NCBI GenBank assembly: GCA_022842065.1
Contig: JALHQH010000023.1
Span: 62,001 to 126,000 of the forward strand
Direction: 5' to 3'
Origin: Caldilineaceae bacterium
Lineage (GTDB): Bacteria; Chloroflexota; Anaerolineae; Caldilineales; Caldilineaceae
Length of the DNA stretch: 64,000 nucleotides
Shown here in pieces: positions 16,529-26,617 of this stretch. A program made the position numbers and the translations under genes. Below the pieces are notes generated by a model. It saw only the letters and a program-made list of their open reading frames with translations. It had not been told where the DNA came from and made no database searches. Within the stretch, counting starts at the first letter, position 1. Each line of letters starts with the position of its first letter.

Positions 16529-18001
16529 TTACCCCAAATAGGCCGCTAACCCATTGACCGTAATCCCAACCCCCAACAAGGTGACAATCACAGCACTGAC
16601 CACGGGTAAGGCACTGCTCCAGCCCCTGTTGAGCCCGCCAAAGCGTTCTACCAGCGTGTGCGAACGCACCAGTAGAATGCCGATGACAATCAATACTGCG
16701 GCCAAGCCAAAGCTAAACGCGACGATCAGCCCCAGGCCGAACAAGATGCGATGAAGCCCAATTGCAATGACCATGATCCCCAAAGCCTCTGGGCAAGGCA
16801 CCAGTCCGCCCGAAACCCCCATCACCACCAGGTTACGCAACTTGATGCCATCCGCTGGTGGCAGATGGCGATGGACGTGGCCGTCGCCGTGGCTGTGCGT
16901 ATGTTCATGGCTGTGGTCGTGGCTGTGATCATGATCATTTTGCCCGGCGCGCAAGGCGAACCAGCGCTGCCGGAGCAGCCGCACCCCAAGGTAGACCACC
17001 AGCAGACCAGAGCTAACCTGCAAGATTGGCGTCAACAGACTCGGTACGATATATTGGCTGGCAAAGAGCGCCACCAGGCCGATCACGATCACCGACGCGG
17101 TATGGGTGAAGGTCACAATCGCGCCGAGGGTCACGGCGTGGCGCACCGTGCCGCGGCTGCCAACGAGATAGGCGGCGACCAACGTCTTACCGTGGCCGGG
17201 CGTCAACGCGTGTAACCCGCCCAGCACTACCGCCAATGCCAAGCCTAGCAGCAGCATCCACGGCGAGCTTGCCGGTTCATAGAGATAACGCAGTAGTTGC
17301 TCGCCCTGTCCCGCAACGCCTTCCGGTAGGGCAAATGTCGTGGCGAATGCGGTCGTCGCGACTGCGGCGGCTGGGGCAACCGGGCCGATGGTATAGTCGA
17401 CCGTCATGCGCTGCTGCAACTCATCGCGCTGCTGTTTGCCCAACGTAGCCGCCAGATCGCCCGTCGCATTTTGTTCGACAAAGGCGTTGACCTGATAGAC
17501 CACACCGGTCGGCGCAAAGTTGTTTTTGTAGTCAATCGCGTGCGTGCCTGTCGTGAATTCACCGGTTACAGCGGACAGATCGGCGGTCATCGTCATGCGG
17601 ATCTCACCGTAACCGGCCTGGAGGTTGAGATAAGGCGGCGTCTCCAGCGCGGTGACGGTGAGCGGCACTAGTTGGCTATCCACTTGTAGCACCAACTGCG
17701 GTACGACTTGATCGACATAGGCCTGCCATTCGGCCTCTTCGATCTGCTGATCACCATTGGCATCCAAGGTGGTCAGCAGCTCTGGGGCAACCAGCACAGC
17801 CGGTGCGATCTTCAGTTCCACCACGATCTGCGTCGGCTGGACCGTAATGTAGGTGGCTTGGAGGTAGACATCAGCCGGATGGGCTAGCGCCGCCGTTGGC
17901 AGGGCAAATAAGGTAAAGAGCACCCCAATAAACCCAAGCCACCTGGCCCACCCAGCCCAACGACTGCTGTGTTCGAACTTCTTCATTGGCATTTCACTCA
18001 C
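16529..18001 (-). CDS. NicO-family nickel/cobalt exporter with N-terminal extracellular domain
   Basis: A 490-residue protein. It starts with a signal or membrane segment (GFIGVLFTLFALPTAALAHP). An approximately 200-residue external domain follows that includes an EF-hand-like acidic loop, DANGDQQIEEAEW. Six to seven membrane helices of the NicO/RcnA transporter family come next. The family signature HALTPGHGKT is present. A cytoplasmic or periplasmic loop contains many His residues (DHDHSHDHSHEHTHSHGDGH), typical for Ni/Co sensing or delivery, and the second motif is GGLVPCPEALGIM. It probably exports Ni(II) or Co(II). A palindrome at 18086-18099 lies in its promoter region and may bind a metal regulator. 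Confidence 0.9.
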   Translation of the reverse strand: MSEMPMKKFEHSSRWAGWARWLGFIGVLFTLFALPTAALAHPADVYLQATYITVQPTQIVVELKIAPAVLVAPELLTTLDANGDQQIEEAEWQAYVDQVVPQLVLQVDSQLVPLTVTALETPPYLNLQAGYGEIRMTMTADLSAVTGEFTTGTHAIDYKNNFAPTGVVYQVNAFVEQNATGDLAATLGKQQRDELQQRMTVDYTIGPVAPAAAVATTAFATTFALPEGVAGQGEQLLRYLYEPASSPWMLLLGLALAVVLGGLHALTPGHGKTLVAAYLVGSRGTVRHAVTLGAIVTFTHTASVIVIGLVALFASQYIVPSLLTPILQVSSGLLVVYLGVRLLRQRWFALRAGQNDHDHSHDHSHEHTHSHGDGHVHRHLPPADGIKLRNLVVMGVSGGLVPCPEALGIMVIAIGLHRILFGLGLIVAFSFGLAAVLIVIGILLVRSHTLVERFGGLNRGWSSALPVVSAVIVTLLGVGITVNGLAAYLG

Positions 18002-18047
18002 TTTATCAATAAGCCTCCATAGAAAAATTTCAATTTCATCTTATGTC

Positions 18048-18112
18048 CCCGGTTTTGTTGTAGACAAGCATCAAATTGTCGTCAAAATTGTTAACAATTG
18101 GTACATAAGATA
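18048..18112 (-). promoter_or_regulatory. Putative promoter/operator of the NicO gene
   Basis: Read leftwards, TTGACG (complement of about 18079-18084), a 17-nt spacer and TACAAC form a moderate promoter about 60 nt before the start at 18001. Abutting the -35 box is the perfect 14-bp palindrome AATTGTTAACAATT (18086-18099). A wider pair, ATCTTATGT and ACATAAGAT, flanks the whole region. A repressor site is plausible; the regulator is not in this window. Confidence 0.4.
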
Positions 18113-18208
18113 TATTCGCATAACTTTCTCAAGAAAATGTCAAGACAGTGTTGAAAAGTTGTTAGTGAAGCAGTGAATGGCCCATTGTCTCACTATCTCA
18201 CACAGGGT

Positions 18209-19037
18209 TCAATGGCCCATTGTGTCCGAGTCGACCCGCTTTTCTGCGCCGGTATCGAGCGCGGAGATGGCCGCGGCCTCGTCGGCGGTGAGGGTGAAGT
18301 CGAAGATATCGAGATTCTGGGCCAGCTGTTCTGGGTTCGATGACCTAGGGATCGCCACCAGCCCCCGCTCAATGTTCCAGCGGAGGACAATCTGCGCAGG
18401 CGTCTTGCCATAGGTTGCGGCGATGGTCGCCAGCGTTTGATCTGCCAGCAAACCCTTCCCTTGCCCCAACGGGCTCCAGGAGACGGTGACAATATGGTGG
18501 GCGCGGTCATAGTCTACATGATCGGCCCGTGTGATTGTACGGGCTTAACTGAATCTGGTTAGCAACGGGGCGGATCGTCGTTTCGGCAAAGAGCCGCTCC
18601 AGATGGGCTGGTTTGAAGTTGGAAACGCCGATTGACCGCGTCTTGCCGGTCGCCAGTAGCTGCTCAAAGGTCTGCCAGGTGGCGACATACTCATTACGCT
18701 TCGGCAGCGGCCAGTGGATCAGGAGCAGATCGACATATTCCATATCAAGCTGCCGCAGACATTCATCGAGACCGGCAATGACCCGGTCACTGCCCTGAAA
18801 CTCGCCATCCAACTTGGTGGTGACAAACAGATCTTAGCGCGCGATGCCGCTGTCGCGGATGCCTTTGCCCACGCAGCGCTGGTTGCCATAACGGAAGGCG
18901 GTGTCGATGTGCCGGTAGCCGGCTTTAATGGCGGTCACGATCACCGGCGCAGCTGTCTCATCGTTGAGCGAAGCGGTGCCCAGACCGATCTGGGGGATGG
19001 TGTGGCCGTCGTTGAGCAGGAGGGTTGGTGTGGTCAT
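18209..19037 (-). pseudogene. Aldo/keto reductase, broken twice
   Basis: The start at 19037 (MTTPTLLLNDGHTIPQIGLG) leads through HIDTAFRYGNQ with the AKR catalytic Asp and Tyr. A TAA then interrupts the sequence IAR-stop-DLFVTTKLDG; intact relatives have a Ser there, so one base change could explain it. The frame continues through LLLIHWPLPK with the catalytic His to NQIQLSP, where a second break (about 18530) shifts frame. It then resumes as ADHVDYDRAHHIVTVSWSPL and runs to the end DTMGH at 18209. All segments are recognisable, so decay is recent, or the two lesions are sequencing errors. It is about 280 residues when stitched. Confidence 0.8.
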
Positions 19038-19253
19038 GGTGTGATCCTTTCGTTGATGCCCAAGGTTCCTGAATTGAATTGTTGCTTAGTTCGCTGGCGC
19101 AAGTGTACCGCCAGGAAAGGTATAAAATCAAGCTTGGTTTTTCATCCCGTAGGGAGGGCTGAGTTTAGGAACGCGAAAATCATAGAGACGATACATCACC
19201 TGCCTCTCCCTAGTTACGGCGGCAGGGGCAGACCTGAAATCAATGGGGTTGGA

Positions 19254-21782
19254 CTATGATGCAACCGTTAGCCCCAAGAAGCGCTCCAGGAGCTGTTGGC
19301 GCCAGATAAAGCGGATCAGAAAAAACCAGACCACCACAACCGCGAGGATACGCAGGTAGACCAAGCCCGGCTTTTCCAACAGGCCGAAATAGGCACCGAC
19401 GCTGGGAAAAAAGTACAGAAGTTGGAAGACGATCAGTAAGCCAATGGCCAACAGGGCCGGACGTTTGTCCTTGCTGACTTCCTTACGCCAACCGGTGAAG
19501 AAGCGATGGGGCGGCTCGAGAAAGAGCAGCAACAGAAAGGCAGTGTGCGAGATAAAGATCGAGAGGACACCCTGCGCGGCAATCGTACCGAAGGCATCGG
19601 CAAAGGCCGGATCGTCGGGGCTGACGCCGGTGTACGCGCTGTAGCTGGTCAATAGTTCATCGGGAATACTGATGACCTCGGTACCGTCGTCCGCCCCACT
19701 TGCGCGTTGGTAATCATCGATGTAGAGCCCAACGCCCAACAACATGGTGAGAATGGCGACGGGAAGCACAAAGCGCACCAGTTTAAGCAGAATGTCCGGC
19801 TCTACTGTGCGCGGTTTGGCCCACAGGGTGAGAAAGAAAGCCGGAATACCGACGGTGAAGGTGGTCAACGCGACCTGCGCCGGGTCAAAGGGAAAGCTCA
19901 ACCCAACCATGGTCACCGCAATGATCAGCAGCGTGGTCGTCAGCGAACGGGCCAAAAAGAGATAGAGTGCGCTGGACATGCCGGAGATAATGCGACGCCC
20001 CTCACTAAAGGCCGGGCGCAATGCTGCGAACGAATCGTTGAGCAGGACCATATCCGCGACATTACGTGCGGCGCTGCTGCCCGACTGCATGGCAATACCG
20101 AGCGATGCTTTCTTGAGCGAAAGCACATCGTTGACGCCGTCGCCCATCATCGCCACATAGTTACCCTGGCGCAGCAACGCATCGACCAAGTGCTCTTTCT
20201 GCTCGGGGGAGATGCGGCCAAAGATCGTCGCTTCGCTGGCTGCCTGGTCAAATTCGGCGGGGCTCATGCGGGCCAGATCTGGGCCAGAAACGAGTTTGAT
20301 GTCATTGGGCAACCCAGCCTGTTTGGCCAACGCCGCCACAGTGTGTGGGCTGTCGCCGGAGATCACTTTGAGGGCAATGCCCATCTCCATAAAATCGGCA
20401 ATCGTCTCTTTCACCAGCGGGCGTAACTCGTCACTCAGGCTGACCAACGCAAGCGGGGTCAGGGGCGGCAGGGTTACTTCACCTGCGGCGTTGTGGAGGG
20501 TCGTGACCGCCGGCGCATGGGCGAAGAGCAGCACCCGTAAGCCCTGTTCCGCCCAAAGCTGCATTTGCTGCGCCAGTTGGGTCGCGGGTACGGCCGCGTC
20601 TTGGACGAGATGCGGCTGCAACATTTCAATCGCGCCTAAGACATAGAGGCCACGCCGTTCGGGTTGATCAAAGGCGACCGCGCTCCATTTGCGGGCCGAA
20701 GCAAAGGCCACTTCATCGGCCACGGGATGTGCCGCGCCGGTGGTGCCGGCCGCAATCGCCGTGCTGGTCTGGTTGCCGCTGGTGACGCTGCGCGCAAAGT
20801 CCCCCAGTGCGCCTTTGATTGCTGCTACACTTTCACTGCCGAGCGCATAGACATCTTGAAAGAGCAGGCGATTAGCAGTGAGGGTGCCGGTTTTATCGGT
20901 GCAGAGGACGTTGATGTTACTCAGCGATTCGACGGCGTTGGTCTGTTGCACCAGTGCCCCCTGTCTGCCGACCGTAGCCGCACCCAGGGCATAGGCCACC
21001 ACGATCATCAGAAAGAGACCGTAGGGCACCTGCCCCGTCAACACCGCAGCGATCTGCACCAGACGAATGTTGCTCAACCCTTCGAGCAGGGAGGCAGCGA
21101 AAATGAGAATACTAAAGACGGCGACCAGCAACATCACCAATTTGACCAGCAGGTTGATCTTCTGCTGCAACGGCGTTTCGATGATATTCATCTGGCGAGC
21201 GGTAGCCGTTAGCTTGTTGGCAAAACTGGCCGCGCCCACTTCTTCGGCCACATAATAGCCCGCGCCCGTCACGCAAAAACTGCCGGAGCGCAACTTGTCG
21301 CCCGCGCTTTTGCGGATCAAGTTGGGTTCGCCGGTGAGCAACGACTCGTCCATTTCCAGCACCCCGTCCCCCAGCACCGCACCATCGACCACGATCTGGT
21401 CGCCGGCATCCACCCGCAACACATCTTCCTGGACAATTTCACTGGGGTCGATCTCTTTTTCCTGCCCCTCGCGCACCACGATGGCGTGCGGGCGGGTGAG
21501 CAGGGAGATCTGGTCAAGCTGGCGTTTGGCGCGAATCTCCTGCAGCGTGCTGATGAAGGCGTTCACCAAGCCAATCCCCACACTGGTGAACGCGTCATTG
21601 ACTCGCCCCATTGAGATCAAGGCGATGCCAATCACAAAAAGGATGTTGTTAAAGAGGGTAAAGAGGTTGGCGCGGGCAATGTCCCAATAAGAACGCCCGG
21701 AACGCTGGTCGACATTGTTGCCCAAACCTTGGGCGCGCTTGGCTTGTACCTGTTGTGCGGTTAGCCCTTGGATCGTGTGCAT
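19254..21782 (-). CDS. P-type ATPase, CtpE-like cation transporter
   Basis: An 842-residue protein. P-type landmarks are complete: the actuator loop DESLLTGEPN, the phosphorylation motif DKTGTLT with Asp at about residue 296, and the hinge MMGDGVNDVLSLKKA. Membrane helices lie on both sides, four before and about six after the catalytic region. The helix-4 site reads GQVPYGLFL. There is no metal-binding N-terminal domain and no CPx motif, so it is not a heavy-metal pump. Overall it resembles the CtpE group, whose Mycobacterium tuberculosis member takes up Ca2+; the ion here is inferred only. It is transcribed leftwards from a long (about 700 bp) intergenic region. Confidence 0.88.
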   Translation of the reverse strand: MHTIQGLTAQQVQAKRAQGLGNNVDQRSGRSYWDIARANLFTLFNNILFVIGIALISMGRVNDAFTSVGIGLVNAFISTLQEIRAKRQLDQISLLTRPHAIVVREGQEKEIDPSEIVQEDVLRVDAGDQIVVDGAVLGDGVLEMDESLLTGEPNLIRKSAGDKLRSGSFCVTGAGYYVAEEVGAASFANKLTATARQMNIIETPLQQKINLLVKLVMLLVAVFSILIFAASLLEGLSNIRLVQIAAVLTGQVPYGLFLMIVVAYALGAATVGRQGALVQQTNAVESLSNINVLCTDKTGTLTANRLLFQDVYALGSESVAAIKGALGDFARSVTSGNQTSTAIAAGTTGAAHPVADEVAFASARKWSAVAFDQPERRGLYVLGAIEMLQPHLVQDAAVPATQLAQQMQLWAEQGLRVLLFAHAPAVTTLHNAAGEVTLPPLTPLALVSLSDELRPLVKETIADFMEMGIALKVISGDSPHTVAALAKQAGLPNDIKLVSGPDLARMSPAEFDQAASEATIFGRISPEQKEHLVDALLRQGNYVAMMGDGVNDVLSLKKASLGIAMQSGSSAARNVADMVLLNDSFAALRPAFSEGRRIISGMSSALYLFLARSLTTTLLIIAVTMVGLSFPFDPAQVALTTFTVGIPAFFLTLWAKPRTVEPDILLKLVRFVLPVAILTMLLGVGLYIDDYQRASGADDGTEVISIPDELLTSYSAYTGVSPDDPAFADAFGTIAAQGVLSIFISHTAFLLLLFLEPPHRFFTGWRKEVSKDKRPALLAIGLLIVFQLLYFFPSVGAYFGLLEKPGLVYLRILAVVVVWFFLIRFIWRQQLLERFLGLTVAS

Positions 21783-22528
21783 CGTTTGTTAGTCCTTGTT
21801 CTGGTTTCCTGGGACAGCGCAACGTTGCCAGGAAAGGGTGGGTTGTCATCGGGTGATAGCGTCGGTATATAGTTGGCAGATCGACGAACAGCATCAACAT
21901 TGATCTATGATTTTGATCAAATTTTGCTTAACTGCGAGAAGGTTCGTTCCCATTGTTCCCGATTGTGTACAACATTGTTATCAATCTAGTCAAAAAAGAA
22001 TAGACCGGAATATAGGAACAAAGAATGTTGTTCGCTAGCAGTATAACAAACAATTCTGGAGAAATTGTTAAGAAATGTTGGAAAGAATCTATAGTGGGAC
22101 GGGGTATAGCCGTAATGCAGCCGATTCAGATCGCCGGTTCATAAATTCTGTATTTGAAATTAATACTTGATTTTTTGAAGCACTTGATATAAACTAAAAA
22201 CAGAACAATTGTGCTACTCAGTAGACAGCAACGCAAGCATTGAAGCGCCGGCCTGGTATGCAAAATCGCACCCAATGGCGGTTGCCTTTCCGGCGCGAAA
22301 CGGGTTGACAATGTAGATCTTTTCGACTACTTTAAAAACAGCCCCGAAAAGGTGTCAGAGGATGTCGTGTTTGGGTGTTTATAATGGCTGGAGCAGCAAG
22401 CCAAGTGCGCTGACACCTTAACCCGTTGCAACGGGTTTCGCCTATCAGCAGGTGAATCGGGAACCCACTGGGTGCACCTGGCCCCATGCGTAACATGCGA
22501 ACAACACCCAAAGAAAGGCAAGCAACTT
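21783..22528. other. Long AT-rich intergenic region
   Basis: It holds the promoter side of the P-type ATPase and of the VOC gene. No coding frame here is convincing. Weak symmetric elements are seen near 21902-21922 (TTGATC...GATCAA), and GGTGTCA at 22351 is matched by TGACACC at 22411-22417. The dispersed hairpin repeat at 22419-22457 is listed separately. Confidence 0.4.
22419..22457. repeat. Dispersed AACCCGTT/AACGGGTT hairpin repeat
   Basis: AACCCGTTGCAACGGGTT forms a perfect hairpin, followed by TCAGCAGGTGAAT. A closely matching unit lies at 56758-56796 (AACCCGTTTTAACGGGTT, then the same TCAGCAGGTGAAT tail) and an inverted partial unit at 56612-56648. Confidence 0.8.
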
Positions 22529-23230
22529 GTGGCAAATGAGCGCACGTACCCTTGTTTACCCTGTCCTGATCTCGATGAAGCGATCACCTTTTACGCAGCA
22601 CTGGGTTTTACGCGCACCTATCGCCAGTTAAAGCCAAATCCTTATACGGTGGTGGCACGCGAGGAGATCCATATCCACCTCTTTGGCATGGAAAATTTTA
22701 ATCCCGCCGATTCCTATGGGAATGTTATCGTGGTTGTGCCGGATCCGGACGCACTCTATCAGGCCTTTGCCGCCGGGTTACGGGCGGCTTTTGGTAAGCT
22801 GCCCACCGTTGGGATCCCGCGGATCTTGCGCCCACGCAAAAAGTTTGGTACAGTGCGCGGCTTTAGTGTGGTTGACGTGGGGGGCAACTGGCTACGCATT
22901 TCAAAATTGGGAGACAGCGAAGAGGCAGAAGCAAAGCGCACGGGCTTGGCAGGCGTGATCGAGGTTGCCACACGCCTGGGCGATGCCAAAGGCGATGAAG
23001 CCAAAGCGCTCAAAACGTTAGAAACTGGTCTAAAGCGCTTCACCAATGCGCCACCCCTTGACCAAGCCCGGGCACTGCTTTATCGCGCCGAACTAGCCGT
23101 GCGCCTACAGGACCAAACCCTAGCCCAGGCCTCGCTCTCCGCAGTGGCCGCGTTGGCCTTAAATGACGACGAAGAAGCAACCATTGCCGAGGAGCTGGCG
23201 CAGACAACCGAGTTGATCTTTGGCACTTGA
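22529..23230 (+). CDS. VOC-family protein with C-terminal helical extension
   Basis: Starts at the GTG at 22529, after AAAGG; upstream residues in the frame are not family-like. About 233 residues. Residues 1-125 form a vicinal-oxygen-chelate (glyoxalase/bleomycin-resistance) fold: the first motif is LPCPDLDEAITFYAALGF, there is a strand EEIHIHLFGM, and the closing motif is FSVVDVGGNWLRISK. These proteins usually bind a hydrophobic drug or a metal. Residues 126-233 are extra helices, Ala/Leu/Lys-rich and TPR-like (GDEAKALKTLETGLKRF), which is uncommon. It sits 150 nt upstream of the UvrA-like gene in the same direction. Resistance is a possible joint theme, but this is inference. Confidence 0.8.
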   Translation: MANERTYPCLPCPDLDEAITFYAALGFTRTYRQLKPNPYTVVAREEIHIHLFGMENFNPADSYGNVIVVVPDPDALYQAFAAGLRAAFGKLPTVGIPRILRPRKKFGTVRGFSVVDVGGNWLRISKLGDSEEAEAKRTGLAGVIEVATRLGDAKGDEAKALKTLETGLKRFTNAPPLDQARALLYRAELAVRLQDQTLAQASLSAVAALALNDDEEATIAEELAQTTELIFGT

Positions 23231-23381
23231 GGGGTGGTGTAGATCATTTGCCACAGGGAACACAGAGCGCACAGAGGTCACAGAGTAGGAAACAAGAGAA
23301 TCTCTGTGTTCTCCGTACCCTCTGTGCCCGCTGTGGCTAAACCATCACCTTTCTCGGCAAAATCACCAATAAAGAGGAACA
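23231..23381. repeat. Dispersed CACAGAG-rich inverted repeat
   Basis: The spacer between the VOC and UvrA-like genes holds a purine-rich run (about 23250-23300: CACAGGG, CACAGAG units). Its approximate complement follows at about 23300-23340 (CTCTGTG, CTCCGTACCCTCTGTG), giving a long imperfect hairpin. A related sequence occurs at 26521-26570. Confidence 0.55.
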
Positions 23382-25646
23382 ATGCAACAAGAATATATTG
23401 AAATTCGCGGGGCGCGCGAAAATAATCTAAAGAATGTCTCGCTGCGTATCCCCAAGCGCAAAATCACGATCTTTACCGGCGTCTCCGGTTCGGGGAAATC
23501 GTCAATTGTTTTTGATACAATTGCCACCGAGGCGCAGCGGCTGCTGAATGAAAACTTCAGCATGTTCGTGCGCAATTTCCTGCCCCGTTTTGCGCAGCCT
23601 GACGCCGATGCGATTGAAAATCTGAGCATGGCGGTGGTGGTGGATCAAAAACGGCTGGGCGGCGGTTCCCACTCGACGATGGGTACGATCACCGACATTT
23701 CGCCAGTGTTGCGGCTGCTCTTTTCGCGTGTCGGCCAGCCCTTTGTGGGCTATGCCAACGCCTTTTCGTTCAACGATCCGCAGGGCATGTGTCCAGAATG
23801 TAATGGGATCGGGCGCAAAATGGGGGTGGATTCAAGCACCTTCCTGGACATGGAAAAATCGCTGAATGAGGGCGCGGTGCAAGTGCCAGTCTTCTCCTCG
23901 TGGGAGCGGGACAGTTATGTCGCCTCCGGCTTCTTTGACAATGACAAAAAGCTGGTTGACTTCACCGCGGAAGAGCTGGAGCTACTGCTGCACGGCAAAG
24001 ATCTAAAGTATAAGTTGCAGATCGGCAGCGGCGCGATGAATGCGACCTACACCGGGGTGATCGAACGCTTTAACCGTTCCTACATCAAGCGCGACCTCAA
24101 GACCTTGTCCGAGCGCGTCCAAAAAGCGGTGGAACCCTACATCACCATGCAACCCTGTCCGCTCTGTCACGGCGCACGGCTGAGCCAGGCGGCGCTCAGT
24201 TGCAAAATTGCTGGACACAATATCGCCGAACTGGCGGCGATGGAAGTGGGCGATCTGATCGAGGTGATCAAGGCGATCACCGATCCGGTCGCCGCGCCGA
24301 TGGTCGCGACCTTGGCCGAACGGCTGCAACATCTGGTGGACATTGGGCTTGAATATCTCAGCCTCGACCGCCCCACCGACACCCTCTCCGGCGGGGAATC
24401 GCAGCGGGTCAAGATCGTCAAACATTTGAGCGGCAGCCTGGTCGATGTGATGTATATTTTTGATGAGCCCAGCGTCGGGCTGCACCCGCGCGATGTCCAC
24501 CGCATGAACGAATTGCTGCAAAAATTGCGCGACAAAGGCAACACCGTCATCGTCGTGGAACATGACCCCGATGTGATCAAGGCCGCCGATCACATTGTCG
24601 ATGTCGGGCCGCACGCCGGCAGTGGCGGCGGGCGGATTGTCTACGAAGGCAGCTATGCCGGCCTGCGCAACGCCGATACGCTGACCGGTCGCCATTTGCA
24701 ACAGACGTTGCCGATCAAAGCAACGTTTCGCACACCCAAGGGTCAACTTGCCATCAAAAAAGCCAAGGTGAACAACTTGCAGAATGTGAGTGTCGAGGTG
24801 CCGATTGGGGTGCTGACGGTGGTCACCGGCGTGGCCGGCTCGGGTAAAAGTTCGCTGATCAACGAGGTCTTTCTGCAGCAGCACCCGGACGCGATTGTGA
24901 TCGACCAGGCCGCGGTCGGCGTCTCGACACGCTCGAATCCCGCCACCTACACCGGCGTGATGGATGACCTGCGCAAAGCCTTTGCTACGGCCAACAAGGT
25001 CAGCGCTTCGCTCTTTAGTTTCAACTCCAAAGGCGCCTGCGAAAATTGCCAGGGCACGGGCGTGATCTACACCGATCTGGCCTTCCTGGAGGGCGTCAAA
25101 ACCCCCTGTGAGATCTGCCAGGGCAAACGCTTTAAGGATGAAGTGCTCACCTACAAGCTGCATGACAAGTCGATTACCGACATCCTGGCGATGACGGTGC
25201 AAGAGGCACTGGCCTTCTTTGACCGCAAAACCAACAAAGAGATTGTGCGTCGGCTACAAGCGCTGAGCGATGTGGGGTTGGATTATCTGACCCTGGGGCA
25301 GCCGCTCAGTTCGCTTTCCGGCGGGGAATGTCAGCGCATCAAGCTGGCCAGCGAATTGCATAAAAAGGGCAGCGTCTATATGATGGATGAACCAACTACC
25401 GGCCTGCACATGTCGGATATTAGTCACCTGCTGGCGATCATGAACCGGCTGGTTGACACCGGCAATACAGTCATTGTGATCGAGCACAACCTGGATGTGA
25501 TCCGCAACGCTGATTGGATCATCGACATGGGACCGGAAGGGGGCAGCAAGGGCGGCAAAGTGATGTTTGAAGGCACGCCCCAAGCGATCCTCAGCGCCAC
25601 CGATTCGCTGACGGGTGCGTACCTACAACAGACAGTACACAGCTGA
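23382..25646 (+). CDS. UvrA-like ABC ATPase (short paralogue of excinuclease subunit A)
   Basis: A 754-residue protein with two ABC ATPase halves. Half one has Walker [10 protein letters not shown] (residues 33-41), ABC signature [15 protein letters not shown] and Walker [15 protein letters not shown]. Half two has [24 protein letters not shown] and [11 protein letters not shown]. UvrA zinc modules are present (CPECNG, CPLCHG, CENCQG and CEICQG). Canonical UvrA is about 940-950 residues; the missing length matches loss of the UvrB-binding and some DNA-binding insertions. Such short UvrA-like proteins are found near antibiotic or self-resistance genes in some bacteria, so it may protect against a DNA-binding compound rather than act in core repair. 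It is preceded by a VOC gene, which fits that idea. Confidence 0.9.
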   Translation: MQQEYIEIRGARENNLKNVSLRIPKRKITIFTGVSGSGKSSIVFDTIATEAQRLLNENFSMFVRNFLPRFAQPDADAIENLSMAVVVDQKRLGGGSHSTMGTITDISPVLRLLFSRVGQPFVGYANAFSFNDPQGMCPECNGIGRKMGVDSSTFLDMEKSLNEGAVQVPVFSSWERDSYVASGFFDNDKKLVDFTAEELELLLHGKDLKYKLQIGSGAMNATYTGVIERFNRSYIKRDLKTLSERVQKAVEPYITMQPCPLCHGARLSQAALSCKIAGHNIAELAAMEVGDLIEVIKAITDPVAAPMVATLAERLQHLVDIGLEYLSLDRPTDTLSGGESQRVKIVKHLSGSLVDVMYIFDEPSVGLHPRDVHRMNELLQKLRDKGNTVIVVEHDPDVIKAADHIVDVGPHAGSGGGRIVYEGSYAGLRNADTLTGRHLQQTLPIKATFRTPKGQLAIKKAKVNNLQNVSVEVPIGVLTVVTGVAGSGKSSLINEVFLQQHPDAIVIDQAAVGVSTRSNPATYTGVMDDLRKAFATANKVSASLFSFNSKGACENCQGTGVIYTDLAFLEGVKTPCEICQGKRFKDEVLTYKLHDKSITDILAMTVQEALAFFDRKTNKEIVRRLQALSDVGLDYLTLGQPLSSLSGGECQRIKLASELHKKGSVYMMDEPTTGLHMSDISHLLAIMNRLVDTGNTVIVIEHNLDVIRNADWIIDMGPEGGSKGGKVMFEGTPQAILSATDSLTGAYLQQTVHS

Positions 25647-25804
25647 TCTATACCCAACATAGATATCGAGGTATAAGCCGTTGCGGTGTAGCCGAGCGTT
25701 GTAATAGTGAGGCTGGCGTCAGGTCGTTAGGCTTTGCGCCAGCCCTTTCAACCGTCCGTGCAACCCTAAGGGCTGTGCGGGCAAAGTTTAGCGAAAGGAA
25801 AAGG

Positions 25805-26311
25805 ATGATGCAAAAAATCACCAATCTGTTATTGAGCGCAACCCTCCTCCTCGTGGTTGGTTGTAGTGCCCCCATCGCGCCGGCGACACCCGGTAGCAAC
25901 ACCGAAGGCATCGCCACCCTGCCGGCCAACACCCCCCAGGTGCTCGCCGAGGAGTTGACCGATAGCAGTTGGCAGTTGGCCACCTATGGCCCAGCCGGCG
26001 CAGAGACGCCCGTGAGCGGGGAGACGCCCATTACCTTGGTCTTTGACAGTGCCGGCCAGGTGAGTGGCGATGGCGGCTGTAATTCCTATGGTGGTACTTA
26101 TCAAGTAGCCGATAATCAGGTAAGCTTTAGCCAGCTCATCAGCACCTTGCGCGCCTGTATGGATGACAATGTCACCGCGCAGGAGCAGGATTATCTGCAG
26201 GCATTGCAGAGCAGTGGGCGCTTCGAACGGACGGATACGGGGCTGACCATTTGGTATGACAACGAAGCCGGCACGCTCAACTTTGTCCCTGCGACGAACA
26301 CTGGTGGTTAA
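25805..26311 (+). CDS. META-domain lipoprotein
   Basis: A 168-residue protein with start ATG-ATG at 25805/25808 directly after AGGAAAAGG. The signal peptide MMQKITNLLLSATLLLVVGC carries a lipobox ending in Cys20, so it should be membrane-anchored and exported. Residues 60-165 are a META (DUF306) domain: SSWQLATYGP at the start, the diagnostic DGGCNSYGGTYQV block and a second Cys in RACMDD. META domains occur in HslJ and in secreted stress or virulence lipoproteins; binding partners are unknown. It is a single gene, followed by a cluster of hairpin repeats. Confidence 0.9.
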   Translation: MMQKITNLLLSATLLLVVGCSAPIAPATPGSNTEGIATLPANTPQVLAEELTDSSWQLATYGPAGAETPVSGETPITLVFDSAGQVSGDGGCNSYGGTYQVADNQVSFSQLISTLRACMDDNVTAQEQDYLQALQSSGRFERTDTGLTIWYDNEAGTLNFVPATNTGG

Positions 26312-26330
26312 GTAGCGATGGCAGTTCCGC

Positions 26331-26441
26331 CGTGGGCTGAAGCCCCACGGCTAGTAGCAACGCCCGCTGAAGTGGGCTTTTCGCATCGTTATAGCCTGCT
26401 GAAGTGGGCGCGGCGATTAGCCCGGCGATTGATTGCCGGGC
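26331..26441. repeat. Tandem short hairpins after the META gene
   Basis: Three stems occur in about 110 bp: CGTGGG/CCCACG (26331-26349), GCCC/GGGC around CGCTGAAGTGG (26363-26380), and GCCCGGC/GCCGGGC (about 26419-26440). The motif GCTGAAGTGGGC is present twice. This looks like dispersed repeat DNA that can also serve as a terminator. The remaining spacer to 26617 contains a CACAGGG/CACGGAGG purine-rich run similar to 23231-23381. Confidence 0.6.
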
Positions 26442-26617
26442 GGTCGTTGTATACCACAGTAAATTCTAAATCCCGCAAAACATCGTTCACAGAATGCGAG
26501 GAATTAGGTAACTAAACAAATTAGCCACAGGGGGTACGGAGGGTACGGAGGACACGGAGGCGCAGTGGGAAAGCGCGAAGCGGTATAAGTCTTCATTAAC
26601 GAAAGGGTGAGTGCGGG

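Noticed and set aside
24003..25202. 399-codon antisense open frame opposite the UvrA-like gene
   Set aside because: It lies wholly within the strongly supported UvrA-like frame, a common artefact in GC-rich DNA; no start context or domain.
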